64,000 nucleotides of DNA, from positions 310,001 through 374,000 of the forward strand of contig CAXXJI010000007.1 in the NCBI GenBank assembly GCA_963666035.2. The letters are read 5' to 3'. Below, piece by piece: positions 35,685 through 44,057 of this stretch. Position 1 is the first letter of the stretch. The number at the start of each line of letters is the position of its first letter. Source of the stretch: CALMFG01 sp963666035. Lineage in GTDB: Bacteria; Bacillota; Clostridia; Christensenellales; CALMFG01. The translations under genes were made by a program, and so were the position numbers. The notes under the pieces were generated by a model. It ran no database searches, was not told the DNA's origin, and saw nothing but the letters and a program-made list of their open reading frames with translations.

Positions 35685-36131
35685 ATGAAAATTGCAATAG
35701 GGTGTGACAATCTCGGCGCGGGCTTAAAAGAAGCGCTTAAAAAGCGCTTAAATGAACTTGGGCATGCAGCGGAGGACTTTGGTGAAGATAAAGACGGTAA
35801 AACCATTTATCCGGACATTGCGCTGGCGGTTGCCGGCAGCGTCAAAGACGGCCGAGCGGACCGCGGGATACTGATCTGTGGTACTGGGATTGGGATGGCG
35901 ATATCGGCGAACAAAGTGGAAGGCGTTTATGCGGCGGTCTGCCATGACCTATACTCCACTCAGCGTTCTATCTTGAGCAACGATATCAACGTGATGTGCA
36001 TGGGTGCTTTGGTAATTGGTGAGCGTACCGCCGTTGCACTTTTGGATGTATGGCTGGATTTGACTTTTAAGGAAAGCCCTTCGTTGGAAAAAATAAATCG
36101 GATAAAAGAAATTGAACATACGGGAAAATAG
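35685..36131 (+). CDS. RpiB/LacAB-family sugar-phosphate isomerase
   Basis: 148 residues from ATG 35685, which has GGAGA eight bases upstream; ATG 35673 is less likely. ILICGTGIGMAISANKV carries the catalytic Cys, and CHDLYSTQRSILSNDINVMCMG matches the family. The N-terminal motif is AIGCDNLG where RpiB has GxDHAG, so the usual His is Asn, and the EHND motif is LSND. These changes suggest a substrate other than ribose 5-phosphate, such as a tetrose or deoxysugar phosphate. Last gene of the catabolic operon. Confidence 0.82.
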   Translation: MKIAIGCDNLGAGLKEALKKRLNELGHAAEDFGEDKDGKTIYPDIALAVAGSVKDGRADRGILICGTGIGMAISANKVEGVYAAVCHDLYSTQRSILSNDINVMCMGALVIGERTAVALLDVWLDLTFKESPSLEKINRIKEIEHTGK

Positions 36132-36140
36132 GAGTATAAT
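36112..36140 (+). promoter_or_regulatory. promoter of the sensor-regulator operon
   Basis: TTGAAC, 17-base spacer, TATAAT; overlaps the end of the RpiB-like gene. Predicted start near 36147. Confidence 0.65.
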
Positions 36141-36150
36141 CTATCTGCTG

Positions 36151-36184
36151 CAAGGAGGGACCTTTATTAAAAGGACCCTCCTTG
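36151..36184 (+). promoter_or_regulatory. leader hairpin with buried AAGGAGG before the kinase gene
   Basis: 15-bp stem CAAGGAGGGACCTTT / AAAGGACCCTCCTTG (one mismatch), loop ATTA. The 5' arm holds a perfect AAGGAGG, the 3' arm the matching CCTCCTT. It ends 10 bases before the GTG/ATG start and has only TTTT after TCA. It can end the upstream operon weakly or control translation of the kinase. Confidence 0.6.
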
Positions 36185-36194
36185 AGTCATTTTA

Positions 36195-37937
36195 GTGAAT
36201 ATGTTAAAACATTTCGAATTTAAGAAATTAAGTAAGCGTTTTATTTTCTACTTCATCACAGTGGGGCTGATGGCTTCATTGATTGTCGGTATGGTTTCTT
36301 ATTATGTCATCTATAATCTTGCAGTGGAAACGGAAGTGGCGGATGCCAATAATATTCTAAAGGAACTCGAAACCGACATCGATGTGATTTTGACGGAAAA
36401 AGAAACAATTGCCATCAAGTTTGATGTGAATGAAAACGTACAGAATATTCTTTCCAGCGGGCAGGGCAACGATGCCGACCGGTTTGAGGTTTACAAGCTG
36501 GTATACTCCAACGAATTTATGTCGGGTAATCATTCGCTGATTTTAAGTGACTTTAACGGCAACATTTACTCCGATTTTCCGATTGATATTATCCAAGAAT
36601 CGGGTATTATTGACAAAAGTTTTAAAGCACTGAAAGAAAGAAATAAGACCCACGATTGGGTGGGGATCAATGTGTTAGAAAATAAAAAAGTCTACACTTA
36701 TGCGCGTATCGTTCGGGATTTAACCACATCTAAACCGCTCGGTATCATAATTATCAATTTGGACACCCACATTTTTTCGGATATCTTTAAGCCATTCGGA
36801 GCCAATCAAAGCCGGCGATTCATCATGGTCAATCATCAGGACACCATTTTCTATATGGATGATACTGACAACATTGGTCAGCACCTGGATGATATCTTTA
36901 AATTCAAACGTGAGAAAGAAACGGCGGCCTACAGAACAGCGCAGGACATGTCCGGCAAGCAGAATTTGTTGTTTTCACGTGAAAACAAGGATTATACCCT
37001 TATCAGTGAAGTGCTGAGGGAGGATGTTTTCAGAGGCGCTTCAAGAATCAGCCTGATTACCATCATCATGACGGGTATTTCGGTGGCTGTCGCTATCATC
37101 ATGTCCATCATCTTAGCCTTACGGATCGTAACACCCATCAACACGCTGATTAAGAGCATGGAATCGGTTCATATGGGAAATCTGGATGTGCAGGTTCAGG
37201 TGGATACCAATGATGAGATCAGCATGCTGGCTGAATACTACAACAGCATGATTACCCGATTAAAGAAATCTTTCGAGGAAGTATACGCGCAGCAGAAAGC
37301 CAGGCGAAAAGCCGAGATGAGTTCTCTCGTGGCGCAGATCATGCCGCATTTTCTTTATAATACTTTAAGCTCAATCATATGGCTGGCCAACGATCAGCGC
37401 AATGATGAGGTCATAGAGATGACGGATGCGCTTTCAAAGTTTTTTAGAATCAGCATCAGCAAAGGCAAAACGATTATCACCATTGATGAAGAATTGCAGC
37501 ATGTGCAAAGCTATATTACGATTCAGCGAATACGCTATGAAGACATGTTTTCCTTTGTGATGGATATCGATGAAAAGATAAAACCTTACAGCATCCCAAA
37601 ACTGGTGTTGCAGCCGCTGATCGAAAACGCGATATACCACGGCATCAAGAACATGGATGAAAAAGGGATGATTATTCTAAAAGGCTATACTGAGGGGCAG
37701 GACATCTGCTTTGAAGTGCTGGACAGCGGCAACCAGATGACTGAAGAAAAAATCGCTTTCGTCAATGAATATTTACAACAGGAAAAGCAAGACAAAGAAA
37801 ACGATAATTTCGGCATTGGTGTTTGGAATGTTAATGAGCGGATTAAACTGTACTGCGGCAGCGGCTATGGACTGGTTTTTTCAAAAAACAAGCGCTATAC
37901 TATCGCCAAAATCACCTTGCCGCTGATTGAGATATAA
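36195..37937 (+). CDS. YesM-type sensor histidine kinase
   Basis: 580 residues from GTG 36195 (ATG 36201 is equally possible; no good ribosome site for either). Membrane helix (~18-40), extracellular dCache-like sensor (~45-280), second helix (~290-312), HAMP, coiled coil, His_kinase block MPHFLYNTLSSIIWLAN (His385), and HATPase with PLIENAIYHGIKNMDEKG and NFGIGVWNVNERIKLYCG. The cognate regulator follows after 37 bases, and a sugar-binding lipoprotein is third in the operon. Likely senses the sugar imported by the 28903 system. Confidence 0.9.
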   Translation: MNMLKHFEFKKLSKRFIFYFITVGLMASLIVGMVSYYVIYNLAVETEVADANNILKELETDIDVILTEKETIAIKFDVNENVQNILSSGQGNDADRFEVYKLVYSNEFMSGNHSLILSDFNGNIYSDFPIDIIQESGIIDKSFKALKERNKTHDWVGINVLENKKVYTYARIVRDLTTSKPLGIIIINLDTHIFSDIFKPFGANQSRRFIMVNHQDTIFYMDDTDNIGQHLDDIFKFKREKETAAYRTAQDMSGKQNLLFSRENKDYTLISEVLREDVFRGASRISLITIIMTGISVAVAIIMSIILALRIVTPINTLIKSMESVHMGNLDVQVQVDTNDEISMLAEYYNSMITRLKKSFEEVYAQQKARRKAEMSSLVAQIMPHFLYNTLSSIIWLANDQRNDEVIEMTDALSKFFRISISKGKTIITIDEELQHVQSYITIQRIRYEDMFSFVMDIDEKIKPYSIPKLVLQPLIENAIYHGIKNMDEKGMIILKGYTEGQDICFEVLDSGNQMTEEKIAFVNEYLQQEKQDKENDNFGIGVWNVNERIKLYCGSGYGLVFSKNKRYTIAKITLPLIEI

Positions 37938-37974
37938 ACTTTTTTGTATGCAGAACGGATGAGGAGCATGATAT

Positions 37975-39558
37975 ATGTATAAGATATTGATTGTGGACGA
38001 CGAGAAGATTTACAGCCGCGGGGCAAAACAGGTTCTTTCCGACAACTTTCCGAATCTTACAATATTTGTTGCTGAAAACGGATTGGAGGCGCTTGGCATC
38101 ATTGAAAGCGATTCCATAGACGGAATGCTCTTGGATATCAGAATGCCTAAAATGGACGGCGTTGAGCTTTTAAAAACGCTAAAGCAGAAGGGTATCCATA
38201 TTAAGACCATCATATTGAGTGGCTTTGATGATTTTGAGTATATGAAAAGCGCGCTGGATTATGGTGCGGTGGATTATCTTTTAAAACCCATTGTACCAAA
38301 AGACCTGATTTCGACTTACAAAAAGCTGGTCGCCGAGGTAGAGCGTGAAAAAAAGCTGAATCAGGATTTTGAGCGGGCAAAAGCGCATATGACGGTTCAT
38401 CATGAACAACTGAAGGAAAAATTTTTCCAGGATGTGGTTCAAAAAGAGATGACGGACGAAGAGTTTATAGAACGGGTGAAACTGCTAAAGCTCAATATTC
38501 TGTCAAAGGATTACTGCATTGCGGTGCTAGAAATATCCGAGTATCACATCTTTGAGACTCAGGAAAAAAAGCAGCTTATTAATATCTGTGTAAAAGAATA
38601 TCTGGATGATGAGCTGAAAGGGATTGACGGGGTGGAGCTGTTCCAGTCCAATTCCAGCCAGTTTATTTTGATGTTTTATAAAAAACATATGGTGGAAGAC
38701 TATGAGATTAAGCTGATTGAAAGAATAAAGGGTGCGATTGAAAATGAGTTTCGCATCAATACATTAGCGGGCATGGGACAGTGGAAGACGGGGTGTCAAA
38801 AGATTGGGCAATCGTTTTTTGAGGCGGTCAACGGCGTTAAGTATGCGTCGGCATCGGGAAACACGGACGTTGTGGACATGGCAAAAGTGAAAGGGATTGC
38901 CACGGCAGGAGATTATATTGACGAAAACGTTTTTCAGATCAATTTAAAACTCGGGAATCAAGACGAAGTGGTTGAGATGGTCAATGCAGCCTTTGCCGAA
39001 TTTGAGAACACAAAAAAGGAAGCATGGGATGCGAATCTATTCAATCTTTTCTGCTTAAAGCTGATGGTGCTCACCATGGAGGTTTTACGAGAAATCAATG
39101 TGGATTGCGGCAGTATGGGCGGGAATCAGACCGAGATGATTATGCGTGTGCTGAACAGCACCAGCTATCAGGAGCAAAAGGAAATTGTGTTGGGCTGGAT
39201 AGATCAGGTGATGCAGGCAACCAACAAGAACAGGATGATGCGTCACAAGATCATTGTGGAAAAAGCCAAGAATATTATCAATCAAAAGTTCGTATCGCCC
39301 ATTGGTGTGAAAGACATTGCGGATGAAATGGGACTAAACCCCAATTATCTGGGGCATGTATTCAAAGGAAACACACAGATGAGCATCAATGATTATGTCA
39401 ATCAAGTTCGTGTCAACAAGGCAAAAAGCCTGCTGAAAAACTCTGATCTTTTAATCTATCAGATTGCAGATCGTGTGGGGTTTAATGATCCACAGTATTT
39501 CAGCACTGTATTTAAGAAGCTGGTGGGGATTTCACCAAAGGAATATAAAGAATTATGA
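37975..39558 (+). CDS. YesN-type response regulator with AraC DNA-binding domain
   Basis: 527 residues. Receiver domain 1-120 with phospho-acceptor Asp54 (LLDIRMPKMDG) and Lys in YLLKPI; a ~280-residue linker domain; C-terminal AraC-type double helix-turn-helix (~425-527, VKDIADEMGLNPNYLGHVFK, IADRVGFNDPQYFSTVFKKL, SPKEYKEL). Standard partner of YesM kinases; probably activates the sugar operon promoter upstream of 28903. Its stop overlaps the ATG of the next gene (ATGA). Confidence 0.92.
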   Translation: MYKILIVDDEKIYSRGAKQVLSDNFPNLTIFVAENGLEALGIIESDSIDGMLLDIRMPKMDGVELLKTLKQKGIHIKTIILSGFDDFEYMKSALDYGAVDYLLKPIVPKDLISTYKKLVAEVEREKKLNQDFERAKAHMTVHHEQLKEKFFQDVVQKEMTDEEFIERVKLLKLNILSKDYCIAVLEISEYHIFETQEKKQLINICVKEYLDDELKGIDGVELFQSNSSQFILMFYKKHMVEDYEIKLIERIKGAIENEFRINTLAGMGQWKTGCQKIGQSFFEAVNGVKYASASGNTDVVDMAKVKGIATAGDYIDENVFQINLKLGNQDEVVEMVNAAFAEFENTKKEAWDANLFNLFCLKLMVLTMEVLREINVDCGSMGGNQTEMIMRVLNSTSYQEQKEIVLGWIDQVMQATNKNRMMRHKIIVEKAKNIINQKFVSPIGVKDIADEMGLNPNYLGHVFKGNTQMSINDYVNQVRVNKAKSLLKNSDLLIYQIADRVGFNDPQYFSTVFKKLVGISPKEYKEL

Positions 39559-40526
39559 GACAGGGATATGTAAGAAAAAGCAAAGCCTTGATTTTAGCGT
39601 TGGTGACAGCTTTTGTGGGGGTGTTGCTTTTCAGCGGATGCCACGCCGGTCAGCAGGAGATACTACCGAAAGGTGATGTAAAAACCATTGGAATCAGTAT
39701 GCATTTTATGCGGGATGACTATGCCAATACATTGGTTGACGAACTAAGCTATCGGTTGGACGCCGTGGGATATGATTATATCTTAACTGACGCGGGCGGC
39801 GACCCGATTAAACAGACCGCCGATATCGAAGGATTGATCTCTTCCGAGGTGGATGCTATTGTGGTTTGTCCGATGGGAGAAGATGCAATTAAAAACAGCT
39901 TGCGGGAAGCGGAGGCCAAGGGTATCCCGGTGGTGACCATCACAAAGATACCCGATATCAACGCTGTTAGTACAATCAGCGGGGGAGACTACCAGAATGG
40001 TTTAGGTGCGGGAAAAGCGATGAAAGAAGCGCTGAATGGCAAAGGGAAAGTATTGATAACCGATTTTCCTTATGATGTGTACCGCTTAAAAGAACGGATT
40101 CGCGGGTTTATGGATGGCGTTGCGGGTTCGGATATCGAGGTAATGGATTTTGTGCTCCGGTCGGGAACCAATGAAGAGACTATGGAAGCCATTAAACAGG
40201 TCATTAATGAAAACCCAGACTTGAAAGGGATTTTCACCTCTTTCAGCAATCAAACGATTGGATGCGGCGCGGCACTGAAGGCGCTGGACCGCTTTGATAT
40301 TGTAATTACGGGTATCGATGCTGATGAAGAGGTGTTGGATTTAATCAATGAAGGTTGGATAAAGACGGTTGCTGCTCAGTTTCCAGCAGATCATGGAAGA
40401 TTGGCGGCCGAAGCGATTATTAAATACTTTAACGGTGAAGCACCGGAGAAAACCTATAAAGTGCCGTTCACCATGGTGGACGAGACCAATGCGGACGAGA
40501 TGCGGCAGGAGCTTTGGGGGAATTAA
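39555..40526 (+). CDS. sugar-binding lipoprotein of the sensor operon
   Basis: 323 residues. Lipobox LLFSGC, then a periplasmic-binding type I fold (KTIGISMHFMRDDYANTLVD, SSEVDAIVVCPMGEDAIKN, KGIFTSFSNQTIG). Overlaps the regulator gene by four bases and has no transport genes of its own, so it most likely serves as ligand-binding co-sensor of the kinase, as in XylFII-LytS-type three-component systems. A transport role with the 30118/31622 importer is the alternative. Confidence 0.85.
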   Translation: MRQGYVRKSKALILALVTAFVGVLLFSGCHAGQQEILPKGDVKTIGISMHFMRDDYANTLVDELSYRLDAVGYDYILTDAGGDPIKQTADIEGLISSEVDAIVVCPMGEDAIKNSLREAEAKGIPVVTITKIPDINAVSTISGGDYQNGLGAGKAMKEALNGKGKVLITDFPYDVYRLKERIRGFMDGVAGSDIEVMDFVLRSGTNEETMEAIKQVINENPDLKGIFTSFSNQTIGCGAALKALDRFDIVITGIDADEEVLDLINEGWIKTVAAQFPADHGRLAAEAIIKYFNGEAPEKTYKVPFTMVDETNADEMRQELWGN

Positions 40527-40562
40527 AAGACAATATTGTTTAATAAAGAATTCAAAGATATT

Positions 40563-40594
40563 AAAAAGACTGATTTTTATATCAGTCTTTTTTT
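40563..40594. terminator. bidirectional terminator between convergent operons
   Basis: Perfect 10-bp stem AAAGACTGAT / ATCAGTCTTT, loop TTTTAT, T run on the plus strand and A run mirrored for the minus strand. It serves the 39555 gene and the 40653 (-) gene. Confidence 0.88.
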
Positions 40595-40652
40595 GTCATC
40601 TCTTTTATAGGAAGGCGAAAGTAGGATGGGTGGTTCGTACTCAAATCATATT

Positions 40653-43055
40653 TTATATGACATGCTCAGTTCGGTTGATGATATCTTGCTGTGTATCGGG
40701 GCTGAGTACGGTGAAAAACGCACTGTAGCCGGCGACGCGCACGATGAGATTTTTATGCTTTTCAGGGTGCACCACTGCGTCTTCCAGAGTGGCACGATCC
40801 ACAATATTATACTGAATATGAAAACCTTTAAGATCATTAAAGAAGGTTCGAATCATCGCTTTGAGTTTGGTTTTTGATTCAGGGGACCTCATCGAAGCGG
40901 GTGAGATTTTTTGGTTTAACAGCACGCCGCCGAGAATGCGGTCGGTCGGGAGCTTGGATACTGAATTCAACACGGCGGTGGGACCAAAGATATCTGTTCC
41001 GGCAGCAGGTGAACTGCCCTCGGCAAGCGGCGTATAGGCCTTTCTTCCATCCGGGGTGGCACCCACTTTGGCACCGCTGGGTACGTTGGCCGATATTGAG
41101 GATGTTCCGGCATAATATGTGCCGCCGATAGGACCCCGGCCATACCGTGTGTTATGATACTTGGAAAGCTCATTGATAAATTCCATATATGCCTGACTGA
41201 CCATTTCGTCAACGGCTTCATCATCCTGGCCGTATTTCGGCGCTTTGGTCAGAAGCTTTTGGCGCAAAGCTTCACCGCCCTCACCGGAAAAGTCCTGATC
41301 AAGCGCAGTCTTTAATTCATCCTGAGAGATTTGCTTTTCATCAAACACCAGCTTTTTCATGGCCATCAGCGAGTTACCCAAATTGGCGATACCCACCTGC
41401 AAACCGCTGATAAAGTCATACACGGCGCCGCCCTCTTTCAAGTGCTTGCCGCGGCCGATACAATCGTCAGTCAACGCCGAACAGAAGATATCAGGAATCA
41501 GACGCTCCAAAGCAGTATCCACCGCAGTGTCGATCACTACGGTCTGGCGAGCGAAATAGCGGACGGTCTTAGACCAAGTATCAAAAAGATCATCAAATGA
41601 TTCAAAAGTGCCAAGACCCTTATCACTGTTCAGATATTTGACTCCGGTATCCGGATCTACGCCTCGGTTAAGCGCAATCTTCAGCACTTTCATCAGATTT
41701 AGAAAACTCATTCCGGTACAGCGGTAGCCCCACTTGCCAGGCACAGCGACTTCAACACAGCCGATGGCGCTGAAATCGCAGGCATCGACAGGATCTACAC
41801 CGAGTGAAATCATAGTCGGGATGATGATTTCATCATTGTTGAAAGCAGGCATACCAAAACCAAGCTTAATCACCTCAACGCATTGATCCAAGAATTCTTC
41901 GGACAAACCACGATGGTATCGGACTGTGAGATTGGGCTGGGTTAAGCGGGTGGCGGAAACGGATTCCAACACACGAAAGCTTAAATCGTTGACCGCATCC
42001 CTGCCATCCGATGTTTGTCCGCCGATGGTGACGTTTTGGTAAAGCGGACCACCGGCACTGAAACGGGTGTGCGACCATGAACGGATTTTTGTGATGGAGT
42101 AGAGCTTAATCCAGAGGTTTTCCAGCAGCTCTCGGGCATCGGCCGAAGTGATTTTTCCGGTTTCGATATCCTCTCGATACAGCGGGTATAGGTACTGATC
42201 CAGACGTCCGAATGATACAGAATGCCCGTTGCTTTCAAGCTGTAACACAAGCTGGACAAACCAGATGGACTGGAGACCTTCATGAAAAGTTTTAGCGGGT
42301 TTTCGCGGCACCGATGCACAGATATGGCTGATATTGAAAAGCTCTTCTTGACGTTTTGGATCGGTTTCGGAAAGTGCTGCTTCTTTGGCCAAGCGGCTGA
42401 ATCGATCGGAAAATGCCGTCATAGCGTCCAATGTAATCACCACAGCTCGCAGAAAAGTCATCTGTTTTAAGGCCTCAAAATCCGTTGGATCCAAACTCGC
42501 GAGACGCGTTTCAGCTTCCGCCTTAATTCCGTCAATGCCTTCTTCTAAAATCTTGCGGTAATTTACCGCCAAATGTCCATCGCCAGAGGTGAGATTGCCT
42601 TCGGCACGAATCACGCCGTTTTCATAAGCACTGATGGACTCTTCGGGGAACAAGGAAAGTCCGTATTTGATCAAGGTATTATTCTCCCAAAAGGGATAGA
42701 TTTTGCGTAAGTCTTCCTTGGATTTCTCGGAAATAGTGTAGCGATCGCCAGAACGCTTTTCGAACTCATCCAGTTCATCAATGACCCAATCCATCGAATA
42801 CTCAGGGAAAATCGGAGCGGCTCGCAGACTGCTGGAATGATTTCCGACGATCAATTCGCCGTCCAAGATATAGATTGACATGTGTTCAAGGATGTCTTTG
42901 AGCGCCAGCGCACGCTTGATGACGATGGGCTGACTTTGATTCTTTTCGTAAGAATCGGTGATGATCTTTGCGCGTTCAGTGCATACCGATGGCTGTGCCG
43001 CCAGCACCTGCTCTCGCAATGCCATAATTCGGCTGCTTTCAATTTTTCCTATCAT
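40653..43055 (-). CDS. glycyl-radical enzyme, diol-dehydratase-like class
   Basis: 800 residues. C-terminal glycyl loop RVAGYSAFF (Gly776) and thiyl motif GCVE (Cys433, Glu435), the same spacing as in glycerol dehydratase. True pyruvate formate-lyase has Cys-Cys instead. Other family blocks: FSAGGPLYQNVTIGGQ, TQPNLTVRYHRGLS, GRGPIGGTYYAGTSS. The class removes water (or another leaving group) from a substrate by radical chemistry; the substrate cannot be named. AGGAAA site before the start. Follows the DeoR gene by 34 bases in one minus-strand operon; the activase is encoded divergently at 44058. Link to the nearby sugar operon is inferred from position. Confidence 0.85.
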   Translation of the reverse strand: MIGKIESSRIMALREQVLAAQPSVCTERAKIITDSYEKNQSQPIVIKRALALKDILEHMSIYILDGELIVGNHSSSLRAAPIFPEYSMDWVIDELDEFEKRSGDRYTISEKSKEDLRKIYPFWENNTLIKYGLSLFPEESISAYENGVIRAEGNLTSGDGHLAVNYRKILEEGIDGIKAEAETRLASLDPTDFEALKQMTFLRAVVITLDAMTAFSDRFSRLAKEAALSETDPKRQEELFNISHICASVPRKPAKTFHEGLQSIWFVQLVLQLESNGHSVSFGRLDQYLYPLYREDIETGKITSADARELLENLWIKLYSITKIRSWSHTRFSAGGPLYQNVTIGGQTSDGRDAVNDLSFRVLESVSATRLTQPNLTVRYHRGLSEEFLDQCVEVIKLGFGMPAFNNDEIIIPTMISLGVDPVDACDFSAIGCVEVAVPGKWGYRCTGMSFLNLMKVLKIALNRGVDPDTGVKYLNSDKGLGTFESFDDLFDTWSKTVRYFARQTVVIDTAVDTALERLIPDIFCSALTDDCIGRGKHLKEGGAVYDFISGLQVGIANLGNSLMAMKKLVFDEKQISQDELKTALDQDFSGEGGEALRQKLLTKAPKYGQDDEAVDEMVSQAYMEFINELSKYHNTRYGRGPIGGTYYAGTSSISANVPSGAKVGATPDGRKAYTPLAEGSSPAAGTDIFGPTAVLNSVSKLPTDRILGGVLLNQKISPASMRSPESKTKLKAMIRTFFNDLKGFHIQYNIVDRATLEDAVVHPEKHKNLIVRVAGYSAFFTVLSPDTQQDIINRTEHVI

Positions 43056-43089
43056 CTTTGTATTTCCTAAAATTCTTTCCTGTCAATTT

Positions 43090-43836
43090 TTATTTGACAA
43101 TATGGATGTCCACATTGTGTTTTTTTAAGAATTCAGCACTTGCCGCAGGGATGCTGTCATCGGTGATCACCACGTCCACCTCACTGCCCATAAACTGGGT
43201 GGCTACGCCGACGGTGGAAAACTTGCTGGAGTCGGTCAGGATGTAGATCTGGTTAGCGCGTTCGGCCATGGCTCTGGCCACTTCAGCGCGCATGAGATTG
43301 ATGCAGGTGAAACCAGCGATTTCGCTGAAGCCGTCCACACCCACAAAGAGCTTATCCACGTTGAACTGACTTAGGCACAGTCTGGCGAGCGGACCCACCA
43401 TGACTTCGGATTCATGCTGATAATCCCCGCCGATCAATGTGATCTTGATATGTGGGGAGGAACGAACATACCGCGCAATAAAAGCGGAATTGGTGATGAT
43501 GGTGATATCTTTCTTTTTGGTTAACGCTTTGGCCAAAAGGGCGTTGGTGGAACCGGATTCAATCATCACCGTCTCGCCGTCTGAGACGTGTTCAGCCGCG
43601 CGTTCCGCAATTTTCAGCTTGATGTCATAGCTGACTGACATACGTTTCATGATGTCATCATCGGATATGGTTTTTGCGCCGCCATGGTAGCGCTCAAGCA
43701 TCCCGTTTTGTTCCAAGTGCTTCAAATCGGTGCGTATGGTGACCTGCGATACGCCAAAGGTTTCGGCTAATTGCCTGACATCAATTTGATTGGTGTTTGA
43801 AACTTTGTCCAGAATGGCTAATTGTCTTTCGTTCAT
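43090..43836 (-). CDS. DeoR/GlpR-family transcriptional regulator
   Basis: 248 residues. N-terminal DeoR helix-turn-helix (LDKVSNTNQIDVRQLAETFG, VSQVTIRTDLKHLEQNGMLE) and a C-terminal sugar-phosphate sensor domain (MIESGSTNALLAKAL, ITNSAFIARYV, FVGVDGF, TDSSKFSTVGVA). These proteins are usually repressors released by a sugar phosphate. It lies first in the operon with the glycyl-radical enzyme and faces the activase/ROK operon, so it probably controls both from the 43837-44057 region. Confidence 0.9.
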   Translation of the reverse strand: MNERQLAILDKVSNTNQIDVRQLAETFGVSQVTIRTDLKHLEQNGMLERYHGGAKTISDDDIMKRMSVSYDIKLKIAERAAEHVSDGETVMIESGSTNALLAKALTKKKDITIITNSAFIARYVRSSPHIKITLIGGDYQHESEVMVGPLARLCLSQFNVDKLFVGVDGFSEIAGFTCINLMRAEVARAMAERANQIYILTDSSKFSTVGVATQFMGSEVDVVITDDSIPAASAEFLKKHNVDIHIVK

Positions 43837-43878
43837 ACTCCACCCAGATTAAAATATCTTATTTATCTCTTCTCTGAG

Positions 43879-43907
43879 AACATACCAAATATATAAAAGA
43901 AAGTCAA
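43879..43907 (-). promoter_or_regulatory. promoter of the DeoR / glycyl-radical enzyme operon
   Basis: Read on the minus strand: TTGACT, 17-base spacer, TATGTT, about 43 bases before the DeoR start. Confidence 0.65.
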
Positions 43908-43977
43908 TAAAATTTCATATGAAAGTAAATAGTATATAAAAAAGCGCAAAGCATACTTGCGAAAGAAGAATTTTGGG

Positions 43978-44006
43978 TTGAAATCACGTTTTTTATGTAT
44001 TACAAT
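43978..44006 (+). promoter_or_regulatory. promoter of the activase / ROK operon
   Basis: TTGAAA, 17-base spacer, TACAAT; start site near 44013, leader about 45 bases to ATG 44058. An AAGCGCAAAGCATACTTGCG stretch lies between the two divergent promoters and could be part of a DeoR operator. Confidence 0.7.
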
Positions 44007-44057
44007 GGGCTTGTTCTTCTTGTAATATACCAAATCATTGATTTTTGCAGGATTCTT

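Noticed and set aside
40653..43055. Pyruvate formate-lyase
   Set aside because: The Cys-Cys active site is replaced by GCVE, and the activase has the extra ferredoxin clusters of dehydratase-type systems.
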